This document shows, one piece after another, positions 15,194 to 24,178 of a DNA stretch of 36,259 bases (its first letter is position 1; each line of letters starts with the position of its first letter). Source of the stretch: Bacillus sp. AFS073361 (lineage in GTDB: Bacteria; Bacillota; Bacilli; Bacillales; Cytobacillaceae). Under the pieces are notes generated by a model. The model searched no databases and was not told the origin of the DNA. It saw nothing but the letters and a program-made list of their open reading frames with translations. The DNA is taken from contig NZ_NUZU01000037.1 in assembly GCF_002567005.1 (NCBI RefSeq), positions 1-36,259 of the forward strand, written 5' to 3'. The translations under genes were made by a program, and so were the position numbers.

Positions 15194-15901
15194 ATGAGCA
15201 ACAAAGATCATCTTCTTGGTGATAAGTCCGCTTCCGGAGTAAACAATAGGGATTCCCATCTGGGTGCACAGATGTTTGCACCATTTTACGCTCTCTCAAA
15301 CTTTTTTTTAACGGCTGCTAATCTCCAAACGGATGTGTTCAGATTAATGAAGATGGAGTCAGTAAGTAAAAACGAACATGTAGGGTTGACATTAAAAACT
15401 TCGAAAATCTCTCCAAAAGTGTATTCATTTCTTGAGCAAAAAGCCCAAGCAAATGAACTGGAGGATTATCTAACAAAGCTTGTTGAGAAGGATATGAATA
15501 AATTTGAAAAAGAAGAGACAATAGATACACTTCGTGAAGAGTTTTTAGCTAAGATCAACCAACTTAAACAAGAATTTGCCTCCCGTTTCGATGTTGGCAG
15601 AACTGGGGTCGGGTCCGTTCAAACAAACGAGTTACAGGATTTTGTAACAAAACTTGGTGAGCAAAAGTTAGATAAGGATCAATTCCAAACGTTGTTAAAA
15701 TCCCTTCGCAGCGAGTTATTAAATGAAATTAATAGACTTAAAAGTGAACTTATTGTTCGTCCAGTTGATACTGCAAATCCAAGTAACACAACGGCCGTTG
15801 TGGAACAAGCTAATGAAGTGAACGATTTGAAAGAAGGTCAATTGCTCGAAAGTGATCGAGTTACAGGGACAATTAAAGAGATTATAGATATGGATTTTTA
15901 A
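15194..15901 (+). CDS. Putative filament adaptor: RHH-like segment plus duplicated coiled-coil module
   Basis: A 235-residue hydrophilic protein directly after the actin gene (ribosome site AAGGGGAG), in the place of an adaptor or DNA-binding partner. Residues 63-101 (GLTLKTSKISPKVYSFLEQ, then LTKLVEKDM) resemble a ribbon-helix-helix segment with a beta strand and two helices. Residues 87-128 and 145-186 align without gaps at an offset of 58: NELEDYLTKL with NELQDFVTKL, and LREEFLAKINQLKQE with LRSELLNEINRLKSE. The rest of each unit is helical with heptad-like hydrophobics. The N-terminal 60 residues include a hydrophobic patch, FYALSNFFLTAANL. It may correspond functionally to ParR or Alp7R, but it is longer than Alp7R. 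Family assignment is inference. Confidence 0.65.
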   Translation: MSNKDHLLGDKSASGVNNRDSHLGAQMFAPFYALSNFFLTAANLQTDVFRLMKMESVSKNEHVGLTLKTSKISPKVYSFLEQKAQANELEDYLTKLVEKDMNKFEKEETIDTLREEFLAKINQLKQEFASRFDVGRTGVGSVQTNELQDFVTKLGEQKLDKDQFQTLLKSLRSELLNEINRLKSELIVRPVDTANPSNTTAVVEQANEVNDLKEGQLLESDRVTGTIKEIIDMDF

Positions 15902-15907
15902 AATATG

Positions 15908-15940
15908 AAGTAGCGGGACGATGTTCCACTACTTTTTTTA
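15908..15940 (+). terminator. Terminator of the actin cassette
   Basis: AAGTAGCGGGA and TTCCACTACTT pair over CGATG with one mismatch, followed by a T-run. The following 220 bases to the next gene show nothing recognisable. Confidence 0.85.
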
Positions 15941-16160
15941 AATGATGGGTATTATGGTTTCCCTGTTTATGTATGGTTTTTTATTGAAGCTTCGATTTGG
16001 TGGGGAAAAGTAAAAGTCTCCTCCCTCATCCTAACTATTAAGTTTAAGTAATTTCCTGGAATTCTCGGAAGTGAATAAGGATGGCAGAGTTGAATAAGAC
16101 GACATAAAAAAGATGATTTCATCATATTTATCACCAATTAGAGGTTAAAGAGGTGAAAAT

Positions 16161-16349
16161 ATGTTACGCAATGTTGGCAGAAGACTTATCTGGTTTCTGA
16201 TCGGAAGCACGATCTATGCTACATTTATCGGGTATACCCTGTTTAAGGCTGGCCTCATATCACTTCCAGGTATTCCTAAATCTCAAGGAGCAATGAGTAA
16301 TAAACATCCTAATCGAAATAGAAGAGTTGGTAGAATTCGAATTACTTAG
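16161..16349 (+). CDS. Small membrane protein, unknown
   Basis: A 62-residue product with AGAGGTG seven bases before the ATG. Residues 9-31 (LIWFLIGSTIYATFIGYTLF) are hydrophobic and likely span the membrane. The tail is strongly basic (NKHPNRNRRVGRIRI). Own terminator downstream. No family recognised; a topology with a cytoplasmic basic tail is inferred. Confidence 0.6.
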   Translation: MLRNVGRRLIWFLIGSTIYATFIGYTLFKAGLISLPGIPKSQGAMSNKHPNRNRRVGRIRIT

Positions 16350-16433
16350 AATATGATATCGTTGACTTTAATAGTGTCTCTGTAGCATTGCAATGTCACC
16401 ATTTGAAGACTGCCAGATTATTAAGTTTATAAG

Positions 16434-16492
16434 AGGTTTGGGTTTCTTGCACCCCAATGTGCTAAAGGCCCAAACCTTTTTTTTTTGGTAAT
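16434..16492 (+). terminator. Strong terminator
   Basis: AGGTTTGGG and CCCAAACCT bracket a 33-base loop that can itself pair, followed by ten T. Confidence 0.85.
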
Positions 16493-16629
16493 TGTTAAAA
16501 AATCTAGTTGACATAGAGATTCTTAATGGTAATTTAACTATAATTTAAGTTTATCTGATAATATAAATAATATATCTCAATCGAATACATAGAAAATAAA
16601 TGATGAATTTTGAAAGGGGATACATAATT

Positions 16630-18561
16630 TTGAACTCAAAGTACCTAGACTTACTTGTCCAAAAATATGATTGTGAAGAAAAAGTAGTAACTGAAATTAT
16701 TAATCTGGAAGCCATTCTTAATTTACCAAAGGGAACAGAACATTTTGTCAGTGATTTACATGGGGAATATCAGGCTTTTCAACATGTGTTAAGAAATGGT
16801 TCAGGGAATGTAAAAGAGAAAATCAGGGACTTGTTTCAAGATGTTTTATTTGAAAAAGAAATAAATGAATTTGCGGCATTAGTTTATTATCCTGAAGAAA
16901 AGTTACAAATAATTAAAAATCATTTTAGTAATGAAGAAGAATTAAACCAATGGTACATTGTAATCATTGAGCGGATGATAAGGCTTATTTCTCATGCATC
17001 CTCTAAATATACACGTTCGAAATTAAGAAAAGCATTACCGAGTCAGTTTGTGTTTATTATAGAAGAGCTGCTATACAAAACATACCAATCTACAAATAAA
17101 GAACAATATTATACGGAAATAGTCCAACAGATCATCTCTTTAGGTCAGGCAGATAAACTCATAACAGGGCTTGCCTATACCACACAGAGATTAGTTGTCG
17201 ATCATCTTCATGTAGTGGGGGATATTTATGATCGTGGACCTGAACCTGATAAAATCATGGATACTTTGATCAATTATCATTCCGTTGATATTCAGTGGGG
17301 AAACCATGATGTATTATGGCTGGGTGCATTTGCTGGTTCAATGGTTTGTCTCGCTAATATCATACGGATCTGTGCGAGATACGACAATTTGGATATTATT
17401 GAAGATGTATATGGAATCAATCTTAGGCCCCTGCTGAATCTTGCGGAGAAATACTACGAGGACAATCCAGCTTTCAGGCCTAAGCTACATTCGGAAAAGA
17501 AATTTTCGGACCATGAAAAATTACAAATAACGAAAATTCATCAAGCAATTGCGATGATTCAGTTTAAACTCGAAATGCCTATTATAAAGAGACGCCCGAA
17601 TTTTAATATGTCAGAAAGGCTATTGCTTGAGAAAATTGATTATGACAAGAGCGAAATAACGATTAACGGGAGGACCTACCCTCTAGAAAATACTTGCTTT
17701 GCAACCATAAATCCGGAGCAGCCTGATCAATTATTAGAAGAAGAAAAGCAGGTTATGGAAAAATTATTATTTTCTATCCAGCATTCTGAAAAGCTTGCTA
17801 GACATATGAATTTCTTAATGAAGAAAGGGAGTCTGTATTTAAAATATAATGGGAACCTATTAATACATGGTTGTATTCCTCTTGATGAAGAAGGGAATAT
17901 GGGAAAAATGGTGATTGAAAATAAAACCTATTCAGGTCGTGATTTACTGGATGTATTTGAACATTATTTGCGCCATTCTTTTGCACATCCTGAAGAGACA
18001 GATGATCTTGCGACAGATATGGTCTGGTATTTATGGACAGGAGAATATTCCTCACTCTTTGGAAAAAAAGAAATGACAACTTTTGAGAGGTACTTTATTA
18101 AGGATAAGTCCACTCATAGAGAGGGGAAGAATCCATACTATCATTTACGTGAAAATGAAGATTTTTGCCGCAGAATTCTAACTGAATTTGATCTGAATCC
18201 TGACCAGGGGCATATTATAAATGGACATACACCAGTGAAAGAAATTGAGGGAGAAAATCCAATTAAAGCAAATGGTAAGATGATTGTCATCGATGGCGGT
18301 TTCTCTAAAGCTTATCAATCAACAACAGGTATTGCAGGATATACATTACTCTATAATTCCTATGGTATGCAGCTCGTCGCACATAAGCATTTTAATTCAA
18401 AAGAAGATGTCCTGCTAAACGGTACTGATGTTTTATCAATAAAAAGATTGGTAGATAAAGAATTAAAGAGAAAAAAGGTAAGAGAAACAAATATTGGAGA
18501 GAAATTATTACAGGAAATCTCTATTTTGAATAATCTGAGAGAACATCGCTATATGGATTGA
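16630..18561 (+). CDS. fbp: Class III fructose-1,6-bisphosphatase
   Basis: Hydrolyses fructose 1,6-bisphosphate to fructose 6-phosphate for gluconeogenesis. The metallophosphatase motifs are in order: [23 protein letters not shown], and [14 protein letters not shown] with [14 protein letters not shown]. Almost the whole chain matches the Bacillus class III enzyme (B. subtilis Fbp, about 670 residues). The start is probably TTG 16630, nine bases after AAAGGGGA, giving 643 residues. ATG 16600 has no ribosome site, so the N-terminus is shorter than in B. subtilis. It supplies the substrate pool used by the tkt-transaldolase operon. Confidence 0.96.
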   Translation: MNSKYLDLLVQKYDCEEKVVTEIINLEAILNLPKGTEHFVSDLHGEYQAFQHVLRNGSGNVKEKIRDLFQDVLFEKEINEFAALVYYPEEKLQIIKNHFSNEEELNQWYIVIIERMIRLISHASSKYTRSKLRKALPSQFVFIIEELLYKTYQSTNKEQYYTEIVQQIISLGQADKLITGLAYTTQRLVVDHLHVVGDIYDRGPEPDKIMDTLINYHSVDIQWGNHDVLWLGAFAGSMVCLANIIRICARYDNLDIIEDVYGINLRPLLNLAEKYYEDNPAFRPKLHSEKKFSDHEKLQITKIHQAIAMIQFKLEMPIIKRRPNFNMSERLLLEKIDYDKSEITINGRTYPLENTCFATINPEQPDQLLEEEKQVMEKLLFSIQHSEKLARHMNFLMKKGSLYLKYNGNLLIHGCIPLDEEGNMGKMVIENKTYSGRDLLDVFEHYLRHSFAHPEETDDLATDMVWYLWTGEYSSLFGKKEMTTFERYFIKDKSTHREGKNPYYHLRENEDFCRRILTEFDLNPDQGHIINGHTPVKEIEGENPIKANGKMIVIDGGFSKAYQSTTGIAGYTLLYNSYGMQLVAHKHFNSKEDVLLNGTDVLSIKRLVDKELKRKKVRETNIGEKLLQEISILNNLREHRYMD

Positions 18562-18575
18562 CAATAATTATGACA

Positions 18576-18604
18576 TGGGGCAGGAACACTGTCCCAGTTT
18601 TTTT
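18576..18604 (+). terminator. Terminator of fbp
   Basis: TGGGGCAG, loop GAACA, CTGTCCCA, then seven T. Confidence 0.9.
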
Positions 18605-18643
18605 GCATATAAAAAATCAAGGTTTGATAAATGGGGAGAAAAA

Positions 18644-18685
18644 AATAAGGAGAGGGGACATAGGTGTGTCCTCTCTCTCCTTATT
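18644..18685 (-). terminator. Terminator of the malic enzyme gene
   Basis: AATAAGGAGAG plus GGACA on one side pairs with TGTCC plus CTCTCCTTATT on the other, with a short bulge. On the minus strand the stem is followed by TTTTTCTCC. Confidence 0.85.
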
Positions 18686-18732
18686 ATATTGTTTTTTTAT
18701 ATATTGCAATATAGAATTTAAGCTATGACAGG

Positions 18733-19959
18733 TTAGTCCCTTAATACCAATAAACGTTCTTCGATCTCGTTTATATTAATAGTCCTTTGTGAAACTCCTG
18801 TTTCCATTGCAGCCTTAGCTACTGCAGCGGCAACATGTGCAGCTACTCTAGGATCAAATGGATCCGGAATAACATAATCCGGGGTAAGCTCTTCATCCTC
18901 AATTAACCCAGCAATCGCATAAACAGCTGCTAGTTTCATTTCTTCGTTGATTTCTTTTGCACTAACATCTAAAGCACCGCGGAAAATGCCAGGGAATGCT
19001 AATACGTTATTGACTTGATTTGGAAAGTCCGAACGGCCTGTCCCGACAACAAATGCTCCAGCTTCCTTTGCTTCTTCCGGCATGATTTCCGGAATCGGAT
19101 TTGCCATTGCAAATATAATAGAATCACGATTCATCGAACAAACCATTTCTTTTGTAACGGCTCCAGCTGCTGATACTCCAACAAATACATCCGCCCCAAC
19201 AAGAGCATCTGCCAGTGTACCTTGCTTTTGTTCTTTATTAGTGATGCGTGCCAGTTCCTCCTTAAAACGATTCATCCCATCTGGGCGACCTTCATAAATG
19301 ATTCCTTTTGTATCACATAAAATAACATCTTTTACACCCATATTAAGCAGCAGCTTAACGATCGCTACCCCTGCAGCACCTGCGCCGTTTGCAACAACAC
19401 GAATATCTTCTAATTTTTTGTCAACGAGTTTCAACGCATTAATTAACCCTGCAGCGGTAACAATGGCTGTGCCATGCTGATCATCATGGAAAATTGGAAT
19501 ATTACAAATTTTTCTCAATCTGTCTTCGATTTCGAAGCATTGCGGTGCAGCAATATCTTCCAAATTCACACCACCAAAAGTCGGCTCTAATAATTTAACG
19601 ACCTCGACAATCTTGTCTGGATCTGATGTATCTAAGCAAATTGGGAATGCATCAACATCTGCAAATGATTTGAATAATAAGGCTTTCCCCTCCATGACTG
19701 GCATAGCGGCTTTAGGTCCAATATTTCCAAGCCCTAATACAGCTGTTCCGTTGGAGACAACAGCAACGAGGTTCCCTTTTATTGTATAGTCATACACTTT
19801 GTTTTCATCTTTATAAATTTCCATACACGGCTCAGCAACCCCAGGAGAATAAGCAAGGCTCAAATCCTTTGCATCACGCAAGGGGACCTTTGACATAACG
19901 CCAAGTTTTCCTTGCTTTTCCTTATGTATCCTTAATGCTTCTTCATGTAAAATTGACAT
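18733..19959 (-). CDS. Malic enzyme (YtsJ-like)
   Basis: Oxidative decarboxylation of malate to pyruvate with NAD(P)+. From ATG 19959 (GGGAGAG upstream; product begins MSILHEEAL) it is 408 residues, the size of short bacterial malic enzymes. ATG 19989 lacks a ribosome site. Motifs: SLAYSPGVAEPC, TIKGNLVAVVSNGTAVLGLGNIGP, the metal-binding FHDDQHGTA and the Rossmann loop ANGAGAAGVA. It most resembles B. subtilis YtsJ, the NADP-preferring form, but cofactor choice cannot be read safely. The upstream RraA-fold gene is on the same strand but behind its own terminator. Confidence 0.93.
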   Translation of the reverse strand: MSILHEEALRIHKEKQGKLGVMSKVPLRDAKDLSLAYSPGVAEPCMEIYKDENKVYDYTIKGNLVAVVSNGTAVLGLGNIGPKAAMPVMEGKALLFKSFADVDAFPICLDTSDPDKIVEVVKLLEPTFGGVNLEDIAAPQCFEIEDRLRKICNIPIFHDDQHGTAIVTAAGLINALKLVDKKLEDIRVVANGAGAAGVAIVKLLLNMGVKDVILCDTKGIIYEGRPDGMNRFKEELARITNKEQKQGTLADALVGADVFVGVSAAGAVTKEMVCSMNRDSIIFAMANPIPEIMPEEAKEAGAFVVGTGRSDFPNQVNNVLAFPGIFRGALDVSAKEINEEMKLAAVYAIAGLIEDEELTPDYVIPDPFDPRVAAHVAAAVAKAAMETGVSQRTININEIEERLLVLRD

Positions 19960-20185
19960 AAATTTTTTTCTCTCCCATTTATTAATCATTATTTGTGTTG
20001 CGCCTTTATTAAAAAAATATAAGTTACTATACGGATGATAATAATATAGTTTTCAGAATAATAAAAATTGATAAAAATTATACTTATCTATAAGAAATTT
20101 TTATATGGAAAAAAAAGGATTTTTGTGGAATGATCATCCTAGATTGCAGCCCATTAAAGTATTTTTCTCTTTTCTAATAAAATGA

Positions 20186-20229
20186 AAAAAAAGAGAAGAG
20201 AAACGTCACTATCGCGTTTCCCTTCTTTT
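20186..20229 (-). terminator. Terminator of the RraA-fold gene
   Basis: On the minus strand AGAAGGGAAACG and CGTTTCTCTTCT pair with one mismatch and are followed by CTTTTTTTTC. Confidence 0.85.
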
Positions 20230-20239
20230 GGTTATCTAT

Positions 20240-20854
20240 TTATTTCAACATACTATCTAAATAGCGGATTACTTCAACTGGTTTTCCGGAAACTTTCTCA
20301 TCCCGTTCTTGATCTTTAACTAGCTTTTCTTTTGCTATCCTTAATACTTTTTCCTCAATAGCTTTCGGAACGACTACAACCCCATCAGCATCCGCTACAA
20401 TGATATCTCCGGGGCTTACTGAGGTTCCACCGCAAGAAATCGGCACGTTTACTTCTCCCCAACCACCCTTAGCACTGGATGCAACAGTCGTACCTTTGCA
20501 GAAGACTGGAAAATTAAGCTTTTTTACACCAAGGATGTCACGAATAACCCCATCGGTTACGATCCCTGCAATTCCTAATGTTTGTGCAAGTCCAAGGATA
20601 AAATCCCCTGCAATGGTACGATAGCTATCACCTTTGGCATCCACTACGAGAATATCTCCTGGCTTGGCTTCACGAATCGCACGTAACACGCATTGATTAT
20701 CACCAACAGGCATTTTTACAGTATAGGCACGACCTGCTATTCTGTATTCCTCTTTTAATGGTTTAATTAATGGATCCATGTTATTTAATCCTTGCATTGT
20801 GTCAGAAATGCATGTGGTTGGAATCCCTTGAAATGCTGAAACAAACTCGCTCAT
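20240..20854 (-). CDS. RraA-fold protein, putative HMG aldolase/oxaloacetate decarboxylase
   Basis: A 204-residue protein of the RraA / 4-hydroxy-4-methyl-2-oxoglutarate aldolase family. GDILVVDAKGD (67-76), then GIVTDGVIRDI with Arg105-Asp106, matches the residues that hold Mg2+ and substrate in the aldolases, which also decarboxylate oxaloacetate. The family name RNase E regulator is unlikely to apply, since Bacillus lacks a standard RNase E. AGGAGGG lies before the ATG. Next to malic enzyme, both would give pyruvate from C4 acids. Substrate is inference. Confidence 0.8.
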   Translation of the reverse strand: MSEFVSAFQGIPTTCISDTMQGLNNMDPLIKPLKEEYRIAGRAYTVKMPVGDNQCVLRAIREAKPGDILVVDAKGDSYRTIAGDFILGLAQTLGIAGIVTDGVIRDILGVKKLNFPVFCKGTTVASSAKGGWGEVNVPISCGGTSVSPGDIIVADADGVVVVPKAIEEKVLRIAKEKLVKDQERDEKVSGKPVEVIRYLDSMLK

Positions 20855-21095
20855 TGAGTTGCCCTCCTTTAATATTGTAATAGAAAGTTATTCTATACTA
20901 CTAAAAACATTGGACTTTAAATAATAGTAAAAAATAATGGATGAATAAAACCAAAAGGAATCTGAAAAAGGGGTGTAAAATTTCATGTCACCATTAATCC
21001 TATTCAATTAGATAGGTAATTATGAGAGAGTTTACATTTTTGAAGATAGGGGAGGGGAGACAAAGGTCTAAGATGAAATGGATTTACGTAAACCT
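20855..21095. other. Intergenic region upstream of the RraA-fold gene
   Basis: A/T-rich, with the ribosome site of the RraA-fold gene at its left edge. No gene, riboswitch or repeat recognised. Confidence 0.4.
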
Positions 21096-21126
21096 ATTAA
21101 AAAAAGAGAGGAAATATCCTCTCTCC
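21096..21126 (-). terminator. Terminator of the ECF S-component gene
   Basis: AGAGAGGA (21105-21112), loop AATA, TCCTCTCT (21117-21124). On the minus strand a run of T follows. Confidence 0.85.
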
Positions 21127-21165
21127 ATGAATAAACTAAAAATAGACTCTGCACTTTATATTAAG

Positions 21166-21696
21166 TTATCTGAAGGCTCTACTCTTTAAGCGTTCTGCTA
21201 AAGGTACTACAATGATACCTGCTATTACGACCTGCATGATGTTACCAGGGATGGAGCCGAATGGCTGTATCCAATTGCTATAAAGGATCACTTCTGCAAA
21301 ATAATAGCCAACAACCTTAATTATTAATGCGGTGGCAATTGCTAGAGTGTTAACAAACATTTTATTGCCAGGTACTTTTTCGGAAATAAGTCCGACTACA
21401 AAGCCCATTGCACCTACGATGATAAATGTGAATGGGGACCAAATAGCCCAGCCTGAGATTAGATCGAAGAACCCCATACCGAAAGCTCCAGCTATGGCTC
21501 CTGTTTTCTTGCCGTAAACCAGGGCAGCAATAAAAAGTGGAACGTTGCCCAGATGGATAAGCCCTCCGTTACCCATAATTGGGAGCTTAATGTTAATGAA
21601 CATCGTAGCTAAAAGAGTTAGGGCAATGAATAATGCATTGATGACAATGACTTTTGTCTTAGATGTTGTTTTTGGTGGTGAGAATGTGGATTCCAT
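21166..21696 (-). CDS. ECF transporter substrate-binding (S) component
   Basis: A 176-residue membrane protein with about five to six hydrophobic segments. It begins ESTFSPPKTTSKTKV, followed by a helix with the ALFIALTLLATM pattern typical of S components that dock on the shared EcfT. HLGNVPLFIAALVYGKKTGAIAGAFGMGFFDL is characteristic of the ECF riboflavin-type/DUF1393 group. It would bring a vitamin or cofactor precursor into the cell together with EcfAAT encoded elsewhere. No vitamin riboswitch is evident upstream, so the substrate is open. AAGGGG precedes the ATG. Confidence 0.85.
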   Translation of the reverse strand: MESTFSPPKTTSKTKVIVINALFIALTLLATMFINIKLPIMGNGGLIHLGNVPLFIAALVYGKKTGAIAGAFGMGFFDLISGWAIWSPFTFIIVGAMGFVVGLISEKVPGNKMFVNTLAIATALIIKVVGYYFAEVILYSNWIQPFGSIPGNIMQVVIAGIIVVPLAERLKSRAFR

Positions 21697-21852
21697 ATGT
21701 TAACCCCTTCTTTTTTTAAAAATAATATCATACAAATAATATTTAATAAATGGAATTTTGAAACATTTATTAGATTTTAAGGTAATTTTCCACATCTACC
21801 GTTAAAGAAAATCCATATAAATAGGAGTAAAAGAAAATAGGAGTAGAAATCA

Positions 21853-23118
21853 TTGGACAAACAAAATAGCAGATTTAGATGGATTGTATTTGCTTCTGTC
21901 ATGTTTACTTATTTATTGATGGCGAGCCAACGAACTGCACCGGGGTTGATTACAGAACAAGTGATGAAGGATTTTAATGTAACTGCTACAACGATTGGTT
22001 TACTTACAAGTATACAATTTTTTGTATACACAGGATTGCAAATTCCAATGGGTATTTTGGCAGATCGGTATGGACCCAATTTTTTCCTCGTGATAGGTGC
22101 CATACTTACTGGCATAGGTACAATCATGTATAGTCTTGGTACCGATGAAATTGTCCTGTTTTTGGCCAGAATACTGACGGGGACGGGGGATGCGACCATT
22201 TGGGTAAATATGGTGTTAATTTTGGGTCAATGGTTTAAAGTAAAGGAATTTGTTCGATTAATTGGTTTGGCGGGAATGACGGGAAGTCTTGGTTTCCTTT
22301 TTGCAACAGTCCCGTTCTCCATATTAATTAATTTACTTGGTTGGAGGGGGGCATTTTTTTCAGCAGGACTGCTCTTATGTCTTTGTGGAATCCTTCTTTA
22401 TTTTGTTCTCATAAAAAAACCAAACCAAATTTTTCTTACCAAATCCGCCGCTGTTAAAGAGGTGATACCACGCGAAAAAACGTTTACATTACTACGAAGA
22501 ATATTCTCGAATCGACAGGCCTGGGCTTTATTTTTTTGTCACTTTGGGGTTGTAGGTGCTTATGTGGGATTTATCGGTTCGTGGGCAGTGCCTTATGGGA
22601 TGGATGTCTATGGAATGACTCGTTCAGATGCAAGTCAACTTATTATGATTGGACTGATTGGAGCACTTATTGGTGCACCTCTAACTAGTTGGATTTCAAG
22701 TCGATTAGACACAATTAAACGACCTTATGTTATTGTTCATACTATGATTTTATTGAGTTGGTCCTTCTTTCTTTTATTTAAGGGGAATCCACCCTTTTCC
22801 GTGCTCGTTCTGCTTTTCTTTATCATTGGCTTTGGTTACGGGGCAAGTGCCTTAACTTTTGCTGTCGTTCGCCAATCTTTTCCGATGATAGAATCCGGCA
22901 TTGTATCGGGGTTTGCGAATACAGGCGGATTTCTAAGTGCGGTATTGCTGCCAAGCATTTTTGGATATATTTTGGATCATTTTCTGACAGCTTCAGGTAG
23001 TGTGGGTAATGGATACTACTACGGTTTCATTACTCCAGTTATCTTCTCTATGATTGGTGTGATAGGTGTGATTTGTATTAAGGAAAAGCGCCAGATGAAA
23101 AACATGACTCAAAATTAA
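21853..23118 (+). CDS. MFS permease
   Basis: A 421-residue major facilitator with 12 hydrophobic segments. It starts at TTG 21853, nine bases after AGGAG. The conserved loop 2-3 motif reads GILADRYGPN, and a central polar loop (about 196-215) separates two six-helix halves. Substrate unknown; the chain looks like anion or organic-acid permeases in a general way. A terminator overlapping the stop codon means it is probably not co-transcribed with the ETF genes downstream. Confidence 0.85.
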   Translation: MDKQNSRFRWIVFASVMFTYLLMASQRTAPGLITEQVMKDFNVTATTIGLLTSIQFFVYTGLQIPMGILADRYGPNFFLVIGAILTGIGTIMYSLGTDEIVLFLARILTGTGDATIWVNMVLILGQWFKVKEFVRLIGLAGMTGSLGFLFATVPFSILINLLGWRGAFFSAGLLLCLCGILLYFVLIKKPNQIFLTKSAAVKEVIPREKTFTLLRRIFSNRQAWALFFCHFGVVGAYVGFIGSWAVPYGMDVYGMTRSDASQLIMIGLIGALIGAPLTSWISSRLDTIKRPYVIVHTMILLSWSFFLLFKGNPPFSVLVLLFFIIGFGYGASALTFAVVRQSFPMIESGIVSGFANTGGFLSAVLLPSIFGYILDHFLTASGSVGNGYYYGFITPVIFSMIGVIGVICIKEKRQMKNMTQN

Positions 23119-23137
23119 TAAGAGTCGTGTTTTTTTA
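23101..23137 (+). terminator. Terminator of the MFS gene, overlapping the stop codon
   Basis: AACATGACTC (23101-23110) pairs with GAGTCGTGTT (23122-23131) with one wobble, then T-run. Confidence 0.85.
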
Positions 23138-23350
23138 TTCTATATTTGGCTAACAAACAAGAGTTCAAAACTTCTGTCATTTGCAACATTTACATAGATA
23201 TTGTTAGAAAGTTCGAATGTATGGACATCTCTTCTAATAAAGTAAAAGTAACGGGAGTAAAAAGGCTTCTTAGCCGGAAAACAGCCACCGAGTTTCACAT
23301 TACTTGTAACTAAAGAAACGAAGTGTTTTTTAATAAAGGGGAGGGGTTAA
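23138..23350. other. Upstream region of the ETF genes
   Basis: 213 bases containing a short GGCT-TCTT-AGCC hairpin (about 23268-23279) and the GGGGAGGGG ribosome site. No known riboswitch or clear promoter match found. Confidence 0.35.
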
Positions 23351-24178
23351 ATGCTGCATATTGTAGCCTGTATCAAGCAAGTGCCTGACACCAAAATTAT
23401 CAAGATGAATCCAAAAACAAACACGATGGACCGCAGGACGGCGCCCGCGATCTTGAATCCGTATGATGCTCATGCTGTTGAAGAGGCGGTTCGTCTAAAG
23501 AATAGGTATGGAGGAATCGTATCTGTTGTAACAATGGGGCCGCCTCCAGCGGTTACCGCTATTAAAAAGTGTATTGAGATAGGTGCCGATGAGGGATATT
23601 TAATCACGGACCGCCGGTTTGCAGGTGCGGATACATTGGCAACGAGCTATGCCGTAACAAAAGCGATTGAAAAAATTGCAAAAACGAAACCCGTTGATTT
23701 AATCATTTGCGGGAAAATGTCCATCGATGGAGATACCGGGCAAGTCGGACCCGGAATTGCTCGACGTCTTGATATTCCACCCCTTACGTCTGTGAATAAA
23801 GTAGCGGAAGTAAATCAAGAGGAAGGATATGCTATTGTTCATCGCAAGTTTGAGGAAGGATATGAAGTCGTAAGGTCCACATTGCCATGTCTGTTTTCTG
23901 TTGAAAAAACAATTAATGAAGTACCCTATTCTCCGCTGCCAAACATGCTGAAAGCAGCCAGATATAATCCTCACATCTGGTCTGTCGATGACTTGGAAGA
24001 GGTAGATATTAAACAGCTTGGATTGAAGGGATCTCCAACGATTGTTTCCAAAGTATGGGCTCCGCAGAAACCGGCAGGGGGTACGTTCCTTGAAGGTAGC
24101 CCATCTGCACAAGTTGAGCAATTGCTCTCTGTCCTGCTAGAAAAGAAAGAGTTGTTTGAAACAAAGGAGGGAGTGTAA
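23351..24178 (+). CDS. etfB: Electron transfer flavoprotein beta subunit, bifurcating-type motif
   Basis: A 275-residue EtfB/FixA subunit. It begins MLHIVACIKQVPDTK and carries FAGADTLATSYA (90-101) and DGDTGQVGP (126-134). In ordinary ETFs the equivalent place holds AMP. A DGDTxQVGP loop is what binds the second (bifurcating) FAD in EtfB of flavin-based bifurcating ETFs. The motif here differs from the usual DGDTAQVGP only in Gly for Ala. This suggests a non-canonical ETF. Next gene is the alpha subunit; no acyl-CoA dehydrogenase or quinone oxidoreductase lies in the window. Bifurcation itself is not shown. Confidence 0.9.
   Translation: MLHIVACIKQVPDTKIIKMNPKTNTMDRRTAPAILNPYDAHAVEEAVRLKNRYGGIVSVVTMGPPPAVTAIKKCIEIGADEGYLITDRRFAGADTLATSYAVTKAIEKIAKTKPVDLIICGKMSIDGDTGQVGPGIARRLDIPPLTSVNKVAEVNQEEGYAIVHRKFEEGYEVVRSTLPCLFSVEKTINEVPYSPLPNMLKAARYNPHIWSVDDLEEVDIKQLGLKGSPTIVSKVWAPQKPAGGTFLEGSPSAQVEQLLSVLLEKKELFETKEGV

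Noticed and set aside
23138..23350. Riboswitch or sigma-54 promoter before the ETF genes
   Set aside because: Short hairpins are present, but no known aptamer core and no GG-N10-GC element could be found.
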